64,000 nt of DNA from Hymenobacter psychrophilus (GTDB taxonomy: Bacteria; Bacteroidota; Bacteroidia; Cytophagales; Hymenobacteraceae), in NCBI RefSeq assembly GCF_900107135.1, contig NZ_FNOV01000004.1, positions 294,445 to 358,444 on the forward strand. Direction: 5' to 3'. The notes beneath the pieces are model-generated. The model saw nothing but the letters and a program-made list of their open reading frames with translations. It searched no databases and was not told the DNA's origin. Numbering within the stretch: position 1 is the stretch's first letter; the number at the start of each line of letters is the position of its first letter. Below, piece by piece: positions 1-8,444 of this stretch. Position numbers and translations under genes: made by a program.

Positions 1-241
1 ACGCCAGCAGCGCCGCCGGCTCGGGGTAGCCCTCGGGCCCGAATAGCGCTTGGAATTTGCGCCAGATAGCTGCCGCGGCCTTGGTCGAAATCTGCTGGCT
101 CACGATGGCCCGTAGCAGGCCCAGGTACAGGTCTTCGTGGGCAGCGGGGGCAATGGGCCGGCCGGCGTCAATCAGGCGGGCCAGCACCGGGTCGGCGGCG
201 CACAGGTAGCGCAGGGCGGCTTCGGGCGAGGGAGTAGGCAT
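1..241 (-). CDS. DNA-3-methyladenine glycosylase II-like protein (AlkA/HhH-GPD), 5' part only
   Basis: The reverse strand reads from an ATG at 239-241 off the left edge of the window, so only about 80 N-terminal residues are visible. The segment LGLLRAIVSQQIST followed by an Ala-rich helix and a WRKF stretch is the usual opening of the helix-hairpin-helix glycosylase domain that excises alkylated bases. The catalytic Asp and the hairpin itself lie outside the window. The next gene on the same strand starts 22 bp before it, so the two are probably co-transcribed. The family call rests on this short stretch alone; another HhH-GPD subfamily is possible. Confidence 0.7.
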   Translation of the reverse strand, partial: MPTPSPEAALRYLCAADPVLARLIDAGRPIAPAAHEDLYLGLLRAIVSQQISTKAAAAIWRKFQALFGPEGYPEPAALLA

Positions 242-262
242 AGGGCAAAAGGTAACCGACGG

Positions 263-925
263 CTATTCCAAGTCGATATCAAGCGGCGAGGTGGGTACCG
301 CAAATTCGGCCAATACCTCGCCGGCTGCCGAGAGGCGCACGCCAATCAGGCCCCGGTTCAGGTAGGCTCCGGTGTCGACGTACAGCGCGTTGGTAAGCGA
401 GTCGAGCAGGATTTTCCCATCCGGGGTGGGCGTGTGCCCCACCACCTGGCGGCGATTCTCCAGCGCCAGCAGCGGCCCGCGCCGCCACAGCACGCCGTTG
501 GGGTCGTCGGGCTCCAGGGGCGTGGGCGTGCCGGCAAAACCGGCGTGGCTGACCACTACCTGGTCGTTGGTCCAGAATAGGGGCCTCTCGTGCAGCCAGG
601 CCAGGTGTTCGCGCAGAAGCTGGGGCCGCCCCCGGTACTGATCCACGGTCGTCTGGCCGCCCCAACTCAGCCACGGCCGGTGGGGGCCGTGGGGGCCGTA
701 GTGGCGCATCATGGCATGTTCATGGTTGCCCAGCAGAAACACCGTGCGGTCGGGGTGGGCCGCTTCCAGCTCGCGGGCCAGCGTTACGCAATCGGGCACG
801 CCGTGGCCCCGGTCTACCAGGTCGCCCACCTGCACCAGCAATTCCTGCTCCGGCTGCCAGTGCCGCAACACCGCCCGGAAGGTGTGGGAGCACCCATGCA
901 CGTCGCCGATAACGAATAGATTCAT
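263..925 (-). CDS. Metallophosphoesterase, PPP-type serine/threonine phosphatase-like
   Basis: A 220-residue calcineurin-like phosphoesterase. The metal-binding motifs appear in order: GDVHG near the N-terminus, GDLVDRG around residue 35 and GNHEHAM around residue 67, with a later SHAGF and GHTPTP supplying the distal histidines. The size and motif set fit the small bacterial PPP phosphatases related to lambda phosphatase and ApaH. I chose the ATG at 923-925 (MNLFVIGDVHG) because the family begins directly with the first beta strand; an upstream in-frame start would add six non-conserved residues. Protein phosphatase and dinucleotide hydrolase activities cannot be told apart here. It lies 22 bp upstream of the glycosylase gene. 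Confidence 0.85.
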   Translation of the reverse strand: MNLFVIGDVHGCSHTFRAVLRHWQPEQELLVQVGDLVDRGHGVPDCVTLARELEAAHPDRTVFLLGNHEHAMMRHYGPHGPHRPWLSWGGQTTVDQYRGRPQLLREHLAWLHERPLFWTNDQVVVSHAGFAGTPTPLEPDDPNGVLWRRGPLLALENRRQVVGHTPTPDGKILLDSLTNALYVDTGAYLNRGLIGVRLSAAGEVLAEFAVPTSPLDIDLE

Positions 926-929
926 TGGT

Positions 930-976
930 AAGCTGTTAGCCACTTCTGTTGAATGAAAGCTGTCAGCTAACAGCTT
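930..976. repeat. Short inverted repeat, AGCTAACAGCT family (R4)
   Basis: Inverted arms aagctgttagc (930-940) and gctaacagctt (966-976) flank a 25-bp spacer between the antiporter and phosphatase genes. The same core recurs at 29.0, 36.5, 47.5 and 54.4 kb in this window, always between genes. Confidence 0.7.
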
Positions 977-981
977 GGAAA

Positions 982-2244
982 TTAGTGCATCCCTGGCTCG
1001 GGCTCGGTGCTAAGGCCAAGTTTCTTGACCAGCGGCCCGATGGTGAGGCCCTGCACGATGATGCTGAACACGACGACCACGTAAGTGATGCCGACAATCA
1101 GGTCGCGGGGCATAGTGGCGGGCAGCGACAAAGCCAGCGCTACCGAAATACCGCCCCGCAAACCGCCCCAACTGAGCACCCGCAACGTGGGCCCGTTGAA
1201 ATCGGTGTAGCGGCGCAGAAAGCTCAGCGGCAGCGCCACCGAGATAAAGCGGGCCAGCAGCGTGAGCACAATGGCCACCACGCCCACCAGCAGCACCGAG
1301 TTGCTGATGTCGAGTACCAGCATTTCAAGGCCGATAAGTACGAAGAGCACCGCGTTCAGGATTTCGTCGAGCATTTCCCAGAACTTGTCGAGGTACTCAC
1401 GCGTCAGGTCCGACATGCCCTTTGCCCGGCCCTTATCACCCACAATCAGGCCCGCTACCACAATAGCCAGCGGCCCCGAGGTATGCCAGGATGAGGCCAG
1501 GGCCGTGCCGCCCATCACCAGGGCCAGCGTAATGAGTACCTCAATCTTGTAGTTATCGATGGTGCGCAGGGCCCAGTAGGCGGCGTAGCCCAGCAGCACA
1601 CCCAGAATGATTCCGCCCACCGCCTCGCGCAAAAACAGCTCGCCGATAAACGAGGCCGTGGCCTTGTCGGTGCCATACACGGCAATTTCGTAGAGGCTGA
1701 TGAACACCACCACGGCAATGCCGTCGTTAAACAGCGACTCGCCCACAATCTTGATTTCCAGGTTTTTGCTGATGCGTGCCTGCTTGAGAATGCCCATCAC
1801 GGCAATCGGGTCGGTGGGCGAAATCAGGGCCCCGAACAGCAGGCAATAGATGTAGGGCGTCGGGAAGCCCATCAGCGGCAGCAGGTAGTACATGCCCGTG
1901 GCCACGAGCAGCGTCGAGAGCAGCGTCCCGATGACGGCCATGGCCGCCACCGCCCCGCGCTCCTTGCCCAGCGTACGCACATCGACGTGCAGCGCGCCGG
2001 CAAACAGCAGGAAGCTCAGCATCACTTCCATCAGCACCTTATGGAAATCGATGCTGCGCACGAGCTGGCTGGCCGTGAGCACCCAATGCACCCCCAGCCG
2101 GCCCAGCCCAATGGCCACCATCGAGGAAACAAGGGCCAGAATCATCAGGCCGATGGTGGAAGGCAGCCGCAGGAAACGGTGATTGATGTAACCGAAAGCT
2201 GCCGCTATGACCAATAGCAACGTCAGGGTATTATATAACTCCAT
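982..2244 (-). CDS. Cation:proton antiporter, CPA1 (NhaP/NHE) family
   Basis: A 420-residue integral membrane protein with about twelve hydrophobic segments throughout its length. SPTDPIAVMG (about residue 130) and GESLFNDGIAV (about 160) match the conserved ion-binding region of Na_H_Exchanger proteins, where the Asp of the FNDG motif takes part in ion translocation. It should exchange Na+ or K+ for H+ across the inner membrane. The C-terminal cytosolic tail is very short, unlike eukaryotic NHEs. The ATG at 2242-2244 (MELYNTL) starts just before the first membrane helix; the upstream in-frame start adds a basic stretch with no family support. Substrate ion is not predictable from sequence. 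Confidence 0.88.
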   Translation of the reverse strand: MELYNTLTLLLVIAAAFGYINHRFLRLPSTIGLMILALVSSMVAIGLGRLGVHWVLTASQLVRSIDFHKVLMEVMLSFLLFAGALHVDVRTLGKERGAVAAMAVIGTLLSTLLVATGMYYLLPLMGFPTPYIYCLLFGALISPTDPIAVMGILKQARISKNLEIKIVGESLFNDGIAVVVFISLYEIAVYGTDKATASFIGELFLREAVGGIILGVLLGYAAYWALRTIDNYKIEVLITLALVMGGTALASSWHTSGPLAIVVAGLIVGDKGRAKGMSDLTREYLDKFWEMLDEILNAVLFVLIGLEMLVLDISNSVLLVGVVAIVLTLLARFISVALPLSFLRRYTDFNGPTLRVLSWGGLRGGISVALALSLPATMPRDLIVGITYVVVVFSIIVQGLTIGPLVKKLGLSTEPEPGMH

Positions 2245-2343
2245 GCAGAAAAAGAGGGAAAAGGATTTCAGTAAAAGACGCAAATTCAAAACGAATCAAG
2301 GAATCGTAGCGCGAAACGGAGTTGAGCGGCTGCCGCTTCCGTC

Positions 2344-3369
2344 CTACAACTCGGCCAGGGCCGCTTCTACCCGCGTCAGCATGGCGTCGTCCACATCAAG
2401 GTGCGTAACGAAGCGGATGAGCTGGGGGCCGAACGAGGAGGCCCGGATACCGCGCTGCTCCAGGTGCGCCAGAAAATGCTCGGCGGGCATGGCATCGGCG
2501 AGGCGGAATATAACAAGGTTGGTTTCGACGGGCAGCACCTCGGTCACGTAGGAGCGGGCCGTGAGCATGTCGGCCAGCTGCCGGGCGCGGCGGTGGTCGT
2601 CGGCGAGGCGCGCAACGTTGTGCTCGAGGGCGTAGAGGCCCGCGGCGGCCAGGTAGCCGGCCTGCCGCATGCCGCCGCCCATTACCTTGCGAATCCGCTG
2701 GCACTTGGCAATAAACGCCTTGGAGCCCAGCAGTACCGAGCCCACCGGCGCGCCCAGTCCCTTGCTCAGGCACACCGAAATAGTATCGAACAGGCGGCCG
2801 TACTCGCGGCCATCCTGGCCGGTGGCTACCAGAGCGTTGAACACCCGGGCCCCATCCAGGTGCAGGGGCAGGCGGTGGCGGTGGGCTACTTCGGCCACTG
2901 CCGCCAACTCGGGTAGGGCGTAGCAGCTGCCGCCGCCCCGGTTGTGGGTGTTTTCGAGGGAAATCAGGCGGGTGATGGGGTAGTGCACATTCTCGGGGCG
3001 GATGGCGGCCTCCACCTGCGCGGCCGTCAGGCGGCCCCGGTCGCCGGCCAACAGGGCCACCGAAGCGCCCGAATGGAAGGCAATGCCGCCCACTTCCCAC
3101 AAATAGATGTGCGAAGTCTGCTCGCAAATAACCTCGCTCATGGGCTCGGTGTGGGCCTTGATGGCGACCTGATTGGTCATGGTGCCCGAGGGGCAGAACA
3201 GGCCGGCTTCGAGGCCGAAGCGGGCGGCCGTTTCGGCCTCCAGGGCCCGCACGGTGGGGTCTTCGCCATACACGTCGTCGCCGACCGGGGCCTGGAACAT
3301 GGCCTCCAGCATGGCGGGCGTGGGGCGGGTAACGGTGTCGGAGCGCAGGTCGATAAGGGGGTGGGTCAT
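2344..3369 (-). CDS. ltaE: Low-specificity L-threonine aldolase
   Basis: A 341-residue fold-type I PLP enzyme that cleaves L-threonine or allo-threonine to glycine and acetaldehyde in the cytosol. The N-terminal [16 protein letters not shown] is the family signature, YGEDPT follows near residue 35, and the PLP-binding lysine lies in [13 protein letters not shown] near residue 200. Length is normal. The ATG at 3367-3369 was chosen because the conserved block begins six residues later. It ends 100 bp upstream of the antiporter on the same strand, with no evident terminator between them. Beta-eliminating lyase relatives exist, but the [10 protein letters not shown] motif favours the aldolase. 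Confidence 0.93.
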   Translation of the reverse strand: MTHPLIDLRSDTVTRPTPAMLEAMFQAPVGDDVYGEDPTVRALEAETAARFGLEAGLFCPSGTMTNQVAIKAHTEPMSEVICEQTSHIYLWEVGGIAFHSGASVALLAGDRGRLTAAQVEAAIRPENVHYPITRLISLENTHNRGGGSCYALPELAAVAEVAHRHRLPLHLDGARVFNALVATGQDGREYGRLFDTISVCLSKGLGAPVGSVLLGSKAFIAKCQRIRKVMGGGMRQAGYLAAAGLYALEHNVARLADDHRRARQLADMLTARSYVTEVLPVETNLVIFRLADAMPAEHFLAHLEQRGIRASSFGPQLIRFVTHLDVDDAMLTRVEAALAEL

Positions 3370-3424
3370 GGGAGGTAGTAAGGGTAAAATCAGCGAAAGG
3401 TTTTCGGGTGTCAAATTTAGTCGT

Positions 3425-3432
3425 TACTTTTG
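3425..3432 (+). promoter_or_regulatory. Promoter -7 box (TAnnTTTG) for the small basic protein gene
   Basis: TACTTTTG matches the Bacteroidota -7 consensus TAnnTTTG exactly, 38 bp before the ATG at 3471. A clear -33 TTTG is not present. It lies between two divergent genes. Confidence 0.5.
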
Positions 3433-3470
3433 CCCCTCAATTACCGAAAGACTTAACCGACCCGGAAAAA

Positions 3471-3644
3471 ATGAGCGTTACCCGTCTGAAGCGGAAGCAC
3501 CGCAAGAACATTGCCCGCGCCAACAACAAGCAGCGCATCATCAAGCAACTCCTGTTGACCCCCGTTCTGAAGAACGTGGACCTCGACGAGCTGAAGTCGC
3601 GCTTCGGCCAGAAGAGCGAAGCCAAAACCGAAGCCGCCGCCTAA
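3471..3644 (+). CDS. Small basic conserved hypothetical protein, 57 aa
   Basis: The 57-residue product is strongly basic in its first half ([18 protein letters not shown]) and then amphipathic, ending in an acidic, Ala-rich tail. No named domain is recognised, although very similar small basic proteins seem to recur in Cytophagales genomes. The ATG at 3471 was preferred over an upstream in-frame GTG because a TAnnTTTG promoter box lies at 3425-3432, which would place the upstream start before the transcription start. A strong bidirectional hairpin terminator follows 60 bp after the stop. Charge suggests RNA or ribosome binding, but that is only inference. Confidence 0.75.
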   Translation: MSVTRLKRKHRKNIARANNKQRIIKQLLLTPVLKNVDLDELKSRFGQKSEAKTEAAA

Positions 3645-3704
3645 CCCGCGCCGCCTCTGGCTGCCCGTATCCCGGTGTCGGTGGGTTTGCTAGCCAGCCT
3701 TTTC

Positions 3705-3739
3705 AAAGTGCCTTCTCTACGTCAGGGAAGGCACTTTTT
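3705..3739. terminator. Bidirectional intrinsic terminator
   Basis: A perfect 11-bp stem (3705-3715 with 3727-3737) with an A run on the left and a T run on the right lies between convergent genes, so it can end transcription from both sides. Confidence 0.9.
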
Positions 3740-3752
3740 GGGTTGACAGGGC

Positions 3753-4259
3753 TCATTCGCCCTTCCCGCGGCTGCCTAGTTCCACGGCCTGCAACTGCTG
3801 CACTTTGCCACCAGCCACCTCAAAAAGCAGTAGCGTACGCACCTGATGAAACCCGTGGCGGCCGGCCGCACCGGGGTTGAGGTGCAGCAACTGGCGGGCC
3901 TTGTCGGGCATTACTTTGAGGATGTGCGAGTGGCCGCTGATGAACAGGCCCGGCCGGTGCTGCGCTACCAGGGCGCGCCCAGCGGGGCTGTAGTGGCCGG
4001 GGTAGCCGCCAATGTGCGTCATGAGCACCCGCAGGCCCTCGAGCTCGAAGCTCTGCACCAGCGGCTGGCTCAGGCGCACGTCGCGCCCATCAATGTTGCC
4101 ATACACGCCCCGCAGCGGCGCCAGCTGCTCCAGCTGCTCCACAACGGCCGCGTTGCCAAAGTCGCCGGCGTGCCATATTTCGTCGCAGCCGCGCAAATGG
4201 TGCAGTATCCGGTCGTCGAGGTAGCTGTGGGTGTCGGAAAGCAGGCCGATTTTTTTCAT
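3753..4259 (-). CDS. Metallophosphoesterase, YfcE/MJ0936 phosphodiesterase family
   Basis: A 168-residue calcineurin-like phosphoesterase. The motifs are [11 protein letters not shown] at the N-terminus (D, H), WHAGDFG near residue 31, GNIDGRD near 56, THIGG near 80 and SGHSH near 111. This set and the small size fit the YfcE family of cytosolic phosphodiesterases acting on artificial or cyclic-nucleotide substrates. The ATG at 4257-4259 begins one residue before the first strand. A box TACCTTCG (reverse strand, 4264-4271) lies only 4 bp before the ATG and suggests a leaderless mRNA. The physiological substrate is unknown. Confidence 0.88.
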   Translation of the reverse strand: MKKIGLLSDTHSYLDDRILHHLRGCDEIWHAGDFGNAAVVEQLEQLAPLRGVYGNIDGRDVRLSQPLVQSFELEGLRVLMTHIGGYPGHYSPAGRALVAQHRPGLFISGHSHILKVMPDKARQLLHLNPGAAGRHGFHQVRTLLLFEVAGGKVQQLQAVELGSRGKGE

Positions 4260-4507
4260 GGGGCGAAGGTAGGAAGTGGTGAAACAGGGAGTTGATGTCC
4301 TGGGGCGCTTACGGCACAAGTAGCGCAAGCAGCGCCACTGAACTTTCCCCCATCATTCTACCAGCTCCCTATTTCGCTTCTTGCGAACCCAACCGCCTGC
4401 TTCGCGTATCTTGCCCGGCCCGGCAACCTTTTCGTTTCCGGAGAAATATGCTGTGCTTTGCAGCCAGTCGCTTTCGTTTTCACTTGCCTCCTGCTCACCC
4501 CGCCGAG

Positions 4508-5209
4508 ATGAACGTTTTCATCAACGACATTCCGCTGATTATTAAAAAAAACAGCGAAAAGATTTACAAGCATAAGTACGACCTGATTCTGAATCCGGAG
4601 GACGAGTTTTCGTCGAAGGACCTGATTGGCGATGTGCTGGTGCGCGACGTAACCGATGGGTTCGTTGACCGGTTGCTGCGGCTAATGGAGGTGAAGAAGC
4701 TGAAAAAGCTGACCTCTATGACGCTGCTGGCCCGCAAGAAAAAGCGGCTCATCCTGCACCTCAAAGACCAGTTCCGCATCGTGAAAGCGGCCGGCGGACT
4801 GGTGGAAAAGGACGGCATGGTGCTCATGATTTTCCGCCTCGGCAAGTGGGATTTGCCTAAGGGTAAGCTCAAGAAGGACGAAGACCCGGCCCTGGGTGCG
4901 TTGCGCGAAGTGGAGGAGGAGTGTAATGTAAAGATTGAGCTGGGCGAAAAGCTGCCCAGTACCTGGCACTCCTACGCCTACAACGGCAACAAAATCCTCA
5001 AGAAAACCAACTGGTATACCATGCCCTGCCTCGACGACACGCTGATGAAGCCGCAGGCGGAGGAGTATATTGAAGAAGTGCGCTGGATGACGCCCCAGGA
5101 GGCGCTCAGCGTACTCGACGAATCGTATGCCAGCATTGCGCTGGTGGTGCGCCATTACCTGAGCAAAATGGCGGGCCAGATTGCGCCAAGCCCCGAAAAA
5201 ACTTCTTAG
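4508..5209 (+). CDS. NUDIX hydrolase with N-terminal extension
   Basis: A 233-residue protein. The Nudix box lies around residues 116-140: G at the start of GKLKKDEDPALG, then REVEEECNV giving the metal-binding glutamates. About 95 residues precede the domain and contain a basic patch (LLARKKKRLILHL). The family hydrolyses nucleoside diphosphate-linked compounds; the substrate here cannot be inferred. I chose the ATG at 4508 (MNVFINDIPL) because the preceding in-frame stretch is Ser/Arg/Pro-rich with no family character. The downstream lipoprotein gene begins 22 bp after the stop, so the two are probably co-transcribed. Confidence 0.85.
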   Translation: MNVFINDIPLIIKKNSEKIYKHKYDLILNPEDEFSSKDLIGDVLVRDVTDGFVDRLLRLMEVKKLKKLTSMTLLARKKKRLILHLKDQFRIVKAAGGLVEKDGMVLMIFRLGKWDLPKGKLKKDEDPALGALREVEEECNVKIELGEKLPSTWHSYAYNGNKILKKTNWYTMPCLDDTLMKPQAEEYIEEVRWMTPQEALSVLDESYASIALVVRHYLSKMAGQIAPSPEKTS

Positions 5210-5231
5210 CTTTAGCCTAAACCCGTTACTC

Positions 5232-5714
5232 ATGCGCCCAAATCTATACGTTGCCCTGGCCTTTCTCGCTGCCCTCACTACTGCCTGCAGCGGCTCGCAG
5301 GTGGCCGGCGAACGGAGCAGCCCCTCTGCCAGCACTGCCGAAAGCGGCAGCACTGCCGTAGTCGATGTGCCGGCCCTGGTGGGTCGTAATATCGACCAGC
5401 TGCGTCGCACGCTCGGTGCCCCCAAGGAAACGCGCGAACAGGCCATTGGTCTGGACCCTACGGCCACCCAGATGAAGGCTACCCGGGGCCAGGACTGGAT
5501 TAATACCTTTGAGCGCAACGGCACCACGCTGGTTGTGACCTTCGACGCCAGCAGCCGCAAAGTGCGCGACATTGTGCTGCTCGGCGTCGATGAAGACAAC
5601 CTGCTGCGTGATGCCAATCTAAGCCTGACTTCGCCCGACTACCTGGTGCTGCCCGTTATGAGCCCCGGCAACAGCACCGAACTCATCGGCATGCGCGTAG
5701 TAGCCCGGCGCTAG
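5232..5714 (+). CDS. Hypothetical lipoprotein, 160 aa
   Basis: The N-terminus has a signal peptide ending in the lipobox LTTAC, so Cys-19 should be lipidated and the protein anchored in a membrane facing the periplasm. The mature part starts with a Ser/Thr-rich linker, then a globular part with IDQLRRTLGAPKETRE and a strand-rich C-terminus. The first of these resembles the IxxLxxxLGxP segment common in small SmpA/OmlA-like and other envelope proteins, but I do not assign it to that family. ATG 5232 is chosen because it gives the complete signal peptide. It follows the Nudix gene by 22 bp and ends at a very long terminator. Confidence 0.75.
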   Translation: MRPNLYVALAFLAALTTACSGSQVAGERSSPSASTAESGSTAVVDVPALVGRNIDQLRRTLGAPKETREQAIGLDPTATQMKATRGQDWINTFERNGTTLVVTFDASSRKVRDIVLLGVDEDNLLRDANLSLTSPDYLVLPVMSPGNSTELIGMRVVARR

Positions 5715-5735
5715 CAGGCAAGCCGAATAGATAAC

Positions 5736-5800
5736 CGTTGACAGAAAAAGCCGCTGCATTCCTCCTTATAAGGGGAATGCAGCGGCTTTTTCTGTCAACG
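5736..5800. terminator. Very long bidirectional terminator
   Basis: A perfect 25-bp stem (5736-5760 with 5776-5800) carries internal A5 and T5 tracts on the two arms and a 15-nt apex. It separates the lipoprotein gene from the convergent coaD gene by only 1 bp on the coaD side. Confidence 0.9.
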
Positions 5801-5801
5801 A

Positions 5802-6275
5802 TTACTTCAACTCAGACTTGGGCTGCGGCAGGGCGAAGGGCACGAAATCGTCGATGTTGCCGCCGAAGCGGTGGATTTCGCGGATGATGGTGCTGCTGAT
5901 GGCGGCCAGCGTGGGCGAGGTGATGAGAAAAACGGTTTCGAGGGCTGGGTTGATGTGGCGGTTGGCCTGGGCAATGGTGTTTTCGTACTCGAAGTCGGTG
6001 GTGTTGCGCAGGCCGCGCAGCAGAAACCGGGCTTCCACCTCGCGGGCGAAATCGGCCGTCAGGCCCTGGTATTCCCGTACCGATACCCGGGGCTCGTCGT
6101 GAAAAACGCCTTCAATCAGCTCTATCATCTGCCCCACCGGCAGGTAGCGCTGCTTGCTGCTGTTGTTGCCGATGGCAATAATGACTTTATCAAACAGCGC
6201 AGTACCCCGGCGTACTACGTCGAGGTGGCCGTTGGTGAACGGGTCGAAAGAGCCAGGAAACAGGGCGATGCGCAT
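5802..6275 (-). CDS. coaD: Pantetheine-phosphate adenylyltransferase
   Basis: A 157-residue enzyme of coenzyme A synthesis that transfers AMP to 4'-phosphopantetheine. The nucleotidyltransferase motif FPGSFDPFTNGHLDV lies at residues 5-19, with the T/HxGH signature, and the C-terminal TSPTLAAISSTIIRE segment holds the second nucleotide-binding motif (usually SSS, here SST). Length is typical (about 160). The ATG at 6273-6275 precedes the first strand directly. The DUF3822 gene lies 134 bp upstream on the same strand, a pairing that is common in Bacteroidota. Confidence 0.96.
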   Translation of the reverse strand: MRIALFPGSFDPFTNGHLDVVRRGTALFDKVIIAIGNNSSKQRYLPVGQMIELIEGVFHDEPRVSVREYQGLTADFAREVEARFLLRGLRNTTDFEYENTIAQANRHINPALETVFLITSPTLAAISSTIIREIHRFGGNIDDFVPFALPQPKSELK

Positions 6276-6409
6276 GGGTGGTGAGGTGGTTAGAGGTGAA
6301 ATGGTGAGCTGGTAAAATGGTGCGTTGATGTTGGGGAACCCATTTGCGCTATTTGCGCCGTCTGGCCGCTCGAATATCAACGCATTATTTCATTAGCTCA
6401 CCATCTCAC

Positions 6410-7303
6410 CTATTCGCAGAGGTGCAGGGCAAATAGCTCGAAGTAGCGATACTCGAACAGGTCGTTGAGGCGGTAGCTGTAGCCCAAATCGAAGGGGCGG
6501 TTGCCGAAACGCAGGTGGCGGATATACTTGCGCAGCATCGTGAACAGCTCCGAATCATGCATTAAATCACCCCAGATGACGACCGGGTCTTGGTCGGGGT
6601 CGAGCTGCAACTCCTGCATCACCAGGATAACATAGTAAATCAGGTCTTCGGGCGTGCTGAAGGGGTACACATTGCAAAGCAGCGGCTGCTTGCCCTGCAT
6701 CACGAGTACCGTTAGCTGGCCGGGACCGATGCTGAGGTAGATGCGGCTGGCCCCGCTGGCCTCGCTCTGTTGCGCTACACCCTGCAGCAGGGCGCTGGTG
6801 CGGTGTACGAGACGGCCGGCGGGGTAGGCTTGCCCAAACCAGCCGGTCAGGCCCCGGTCAGCCGCAAACAAGCTCACAATGTCCAGGCCGCCGTGGGCAT
6901 AGGCGTGTACCGACTCGTGCTCGGGGTTCAGCGCATGATGCAGGCCCAGGTAAGCGGTTTCGTCGCCGGAGCGGAACAGGGCGGCGGGCAGCAGCGTGAA
7001 GGCCCGGTTGTGCACGGCCAGGCGCACCCGGTGCCAGCCGGTACGGCCCAGCAGGTCGTGCTCGGCGGCCAGCGCCGCCAACTGCTGGGCGTAGCTGAGG
7101 CCGGGCCCGGGGGCGGCGTACTCTTCGAGAACCAGAAACTTATTGCGCCGCGCATCGGCTACGCCCAGGCGCAGTCCGGCCGGGCCGGCCGTGATGTAGA
7201 GGTTGTAAGCTGCCAGCTGCTCGGGGTCCAATGTTTCGTCGCGCAGGCGGTGCAGGGCCGCCGGGGCCAAAGAAGCAGGAGCAGCAGCAGCAGAAGACGA
7301 CAT
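6410..7303 (-). CDS. DUF3822 family protein
   Basis: A 297-residue protein whose gene sits directly upstream of coaD, the position DUF3822 proteins commonly hold in Bacteroidota genomes. An Ala-rich N-terminus precedes a globular part with LYITAGPAGLRLGVAD and YLSIGPGQLTVLVMQGKQ, two strand-turn-strand repeats reminiscent of the actin-like ATPase fold seen in this family. The ATG at 7301-7303 is used; the codon two residues upstream is TTG. The function is unknown. The family call comes from remembered gene order and general resemblance, so it should be confirmed by a profile search. Confidence 0.7.
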   Translation of the reverse strand: MSSSAAAAPASLAPAALHRLRDETLDPEQLAAYNLYITAGPAGLRLGVADARRNKFLVLEEYAAPGPGLSYAQQLAALAAEHDLLGRTGWHRVRLAVHNRAFTLLPAALFRSGDETAYLGLHHALNPEHESVHAYAHGGLDIVSLFAADRGLTGWFGQAYPAGRLVHRTSALLQGVAQQSEASGASRIYLSIGPGQLTVLVMQGKQPLLCNVYPFSTPEDLIYYVILVMQELQLDPDQDPVVIWGDLMHDSELFTMLRKYIRHLRFGNRPFDLGYSYRLNDLFEYRYFELFALHLCE

Positions 7304-7324
7304 GGGCAACAGAAGGGGAGAGGG

Positions 7325-7368
7325 GAAATAAAAAGGGCCAGTGCGTGCCAGGCAGCGTTCCGGCCCTT
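7325..7368 (-). terminator. Intrinsic terminator after the Nudix gene (reverse strand)
   Basis: A 7-bp GC-rich stem (7333-7339 with 7362-7368) is followed, on the reverse strand, by a broken T tract (ttTTTATTT). It lies just after the stop of the leftward Nudix gene. Confidence 0.55.
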
Positions 7369-7389
7369 AAAGGTACAACGGGCCGGGTT

Positions 7390-7896
7390 TTACTTAAACC
7401 GGATTTGCGGGATGAACACGTCGTCGGAGCTGATGAGGTCGCGCAACACCGGGTGTACCTGCCGGGGCAGCAGCTGGCCCAGCTGCCGCGGCGATACAAA
7501 CTCCAAGTGCGTCAGCAGCTGCTCGTCGGGGCCATGCTCGGGGTCGCGACCGAGGCGGGGTACGGCGGTGGCATCGAGCGGCAGCACCTCAAAAAACAAC
7601 TCCAGCGCCTGCAAGGTGGGGTCCTGGTACTCGTGCAGATGCAGAAACCGGCCTACTGAAACAGTCAGGCCGGTTTCTTCTGCAAACTCGCGCTGCAATC
7701 CTTGGTGCAGTGTTTCGCCGAACTGCCAGCCCCCGCCCGGCGGCGACCAGAACGGCAGCCCATCGGGCAGCAGGCCGCGGTGGGCCGTAAGCAGCAGGTT
7801 GCCCTCGCGGACGAGCAGGCCGCATACCCGCACCCGGGCCCGGCCGGTATAGGCCTGCAGCAGTTCAGTAGACGGGGCAGTAGAAGGAAGATCCAT
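7390..7896 (-). CDS. NUDIX hydrolase
   Basis: A 168-residue Nudix protein. The Nudix box runs through about residues 54-77, from GGGWQFGET to REFAEETGL, with all metal-binding Glu residues present. The preceding PFWSPPGGGW is the usual lead-in strand. Such stand-alone proteins clean up oxidised or excess nucleotides or their sugars; the substrate is not predictable. The ATG at 7894-7896 fits the family start. A box reading TAGCTTTG on the reverse strand (7905-7912) matches TAnnTTTG exactly and lies 8 bp before the ATG, implying a very short or absent leader. Confidence 0.88.
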   Translation of the reverse strand: MDLPSTAPSTELLQAYTGRARVRVCGLLVREGNLLLTAHRGLLPDGLPFWSPPGGGWQFGETLHQGLQREFAEETGLTVSVGRFLHLHEYQDPTLQALELFFEVLPLDATAVPRLGRDPEHGPDEQLLTHLEFVSPRQLGQLLPRQVHPVLRDLISSDDVFIPQIRFK

Positions 7897-7904
7897 AGAG
7901 TACG

Positions 7905-7912
7905 CAAAGCTA
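7905..7912 (-). promoter_or_regulatory. Promoter -7 box for the Nudix gene
   Basis: TAGCTTTG on the reverse strand matches TAnnTTTG, 8 bp ahead of the ATG at 7896, so the transcript is probably leaderless or nearly so. No good -33 element is visible. Confidence 0.45.
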
Positions 7913-8007
7913 CAGTATGAAGCAGTAACGCATTCGGCAGCCCGATATTTCGTTCGTCCGCCGCCCGGAAGCTGCCGCGCAACCCGCCGAAACCCCACCT
8001 TTGCCCC

Positions 8008-8442
8008 ATGATAACCCCCAATACTCCCGAACCCCTCGAAGCCTTGCAAGCCCGTATCCGTCGCAAGCTGGTCCGCCAGCACTTCATGCACCACATCGGC
8101 GCCGACCTCACGCTAATCGAACCCGGCCGCATCGAGGCTGAGCTGACGTTGCAGCAGCAGCACCAGCAGCACACAGGCTTCGCCCACGGCGGCCTGGTGG
8201 CCACCATGGCCGACCTAGTGGCCGGTTTCGCGGCCGTTACGCTTGTGCCCGAGGGCACGGGCGTAGTTACGGTAGAGCTCAAAACCAGCTACCTGCACCC
8301 TGGCGTAGGCCAGCGCCTGCGGGCCGTGGGTTGGGTGCTGAAAGCCGGCCGCCGCCTGCACTTCTGCGAGTCGGAGGTGTGGTGCGACGACAAGCTGATT
8401 GCCAAAGCCACGGCCACCATGGCCGTTATCGAGCCCAGTTGA
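8008..8442 (+). CDS. PaaI-family hotdog-fold thioesterase
   Basis: A 144-residue single hotdog domain. The signature HTGFAHGGLVATMADLVAG (about residues 54-72) contains the conserved HGG turn and the Asp on the long central helix used in PaaI/YbgC-type acyl-CoA thioesterases. TVELKTSYLHPG follows as the second strand pair. It should hydrolyse an acyl- or aryl-CoA in the cytosol; the acyl group is not predictable. Start is the ATG at 8008, preceded 4 bp upstream by CACCTTTG, a near match to the -7 box. The next gene starts 2 bp after the stop, suggesting co-transcription. Confidence 0.88.
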   Translation: MITPNTPEPLEALQARIRRKLVRQHFMHHIGADLTLIEPGRIEAELTLQQQHQQHTGFAHGGLVATMADLVAGFAAVTLVPEGTGVVTVELKTSYLHPGVGQRLRAVGWVLKAGRRLHFCESEVWCDDKLIAKATATMAVIEPS

Positions 8443-8444
8443 CT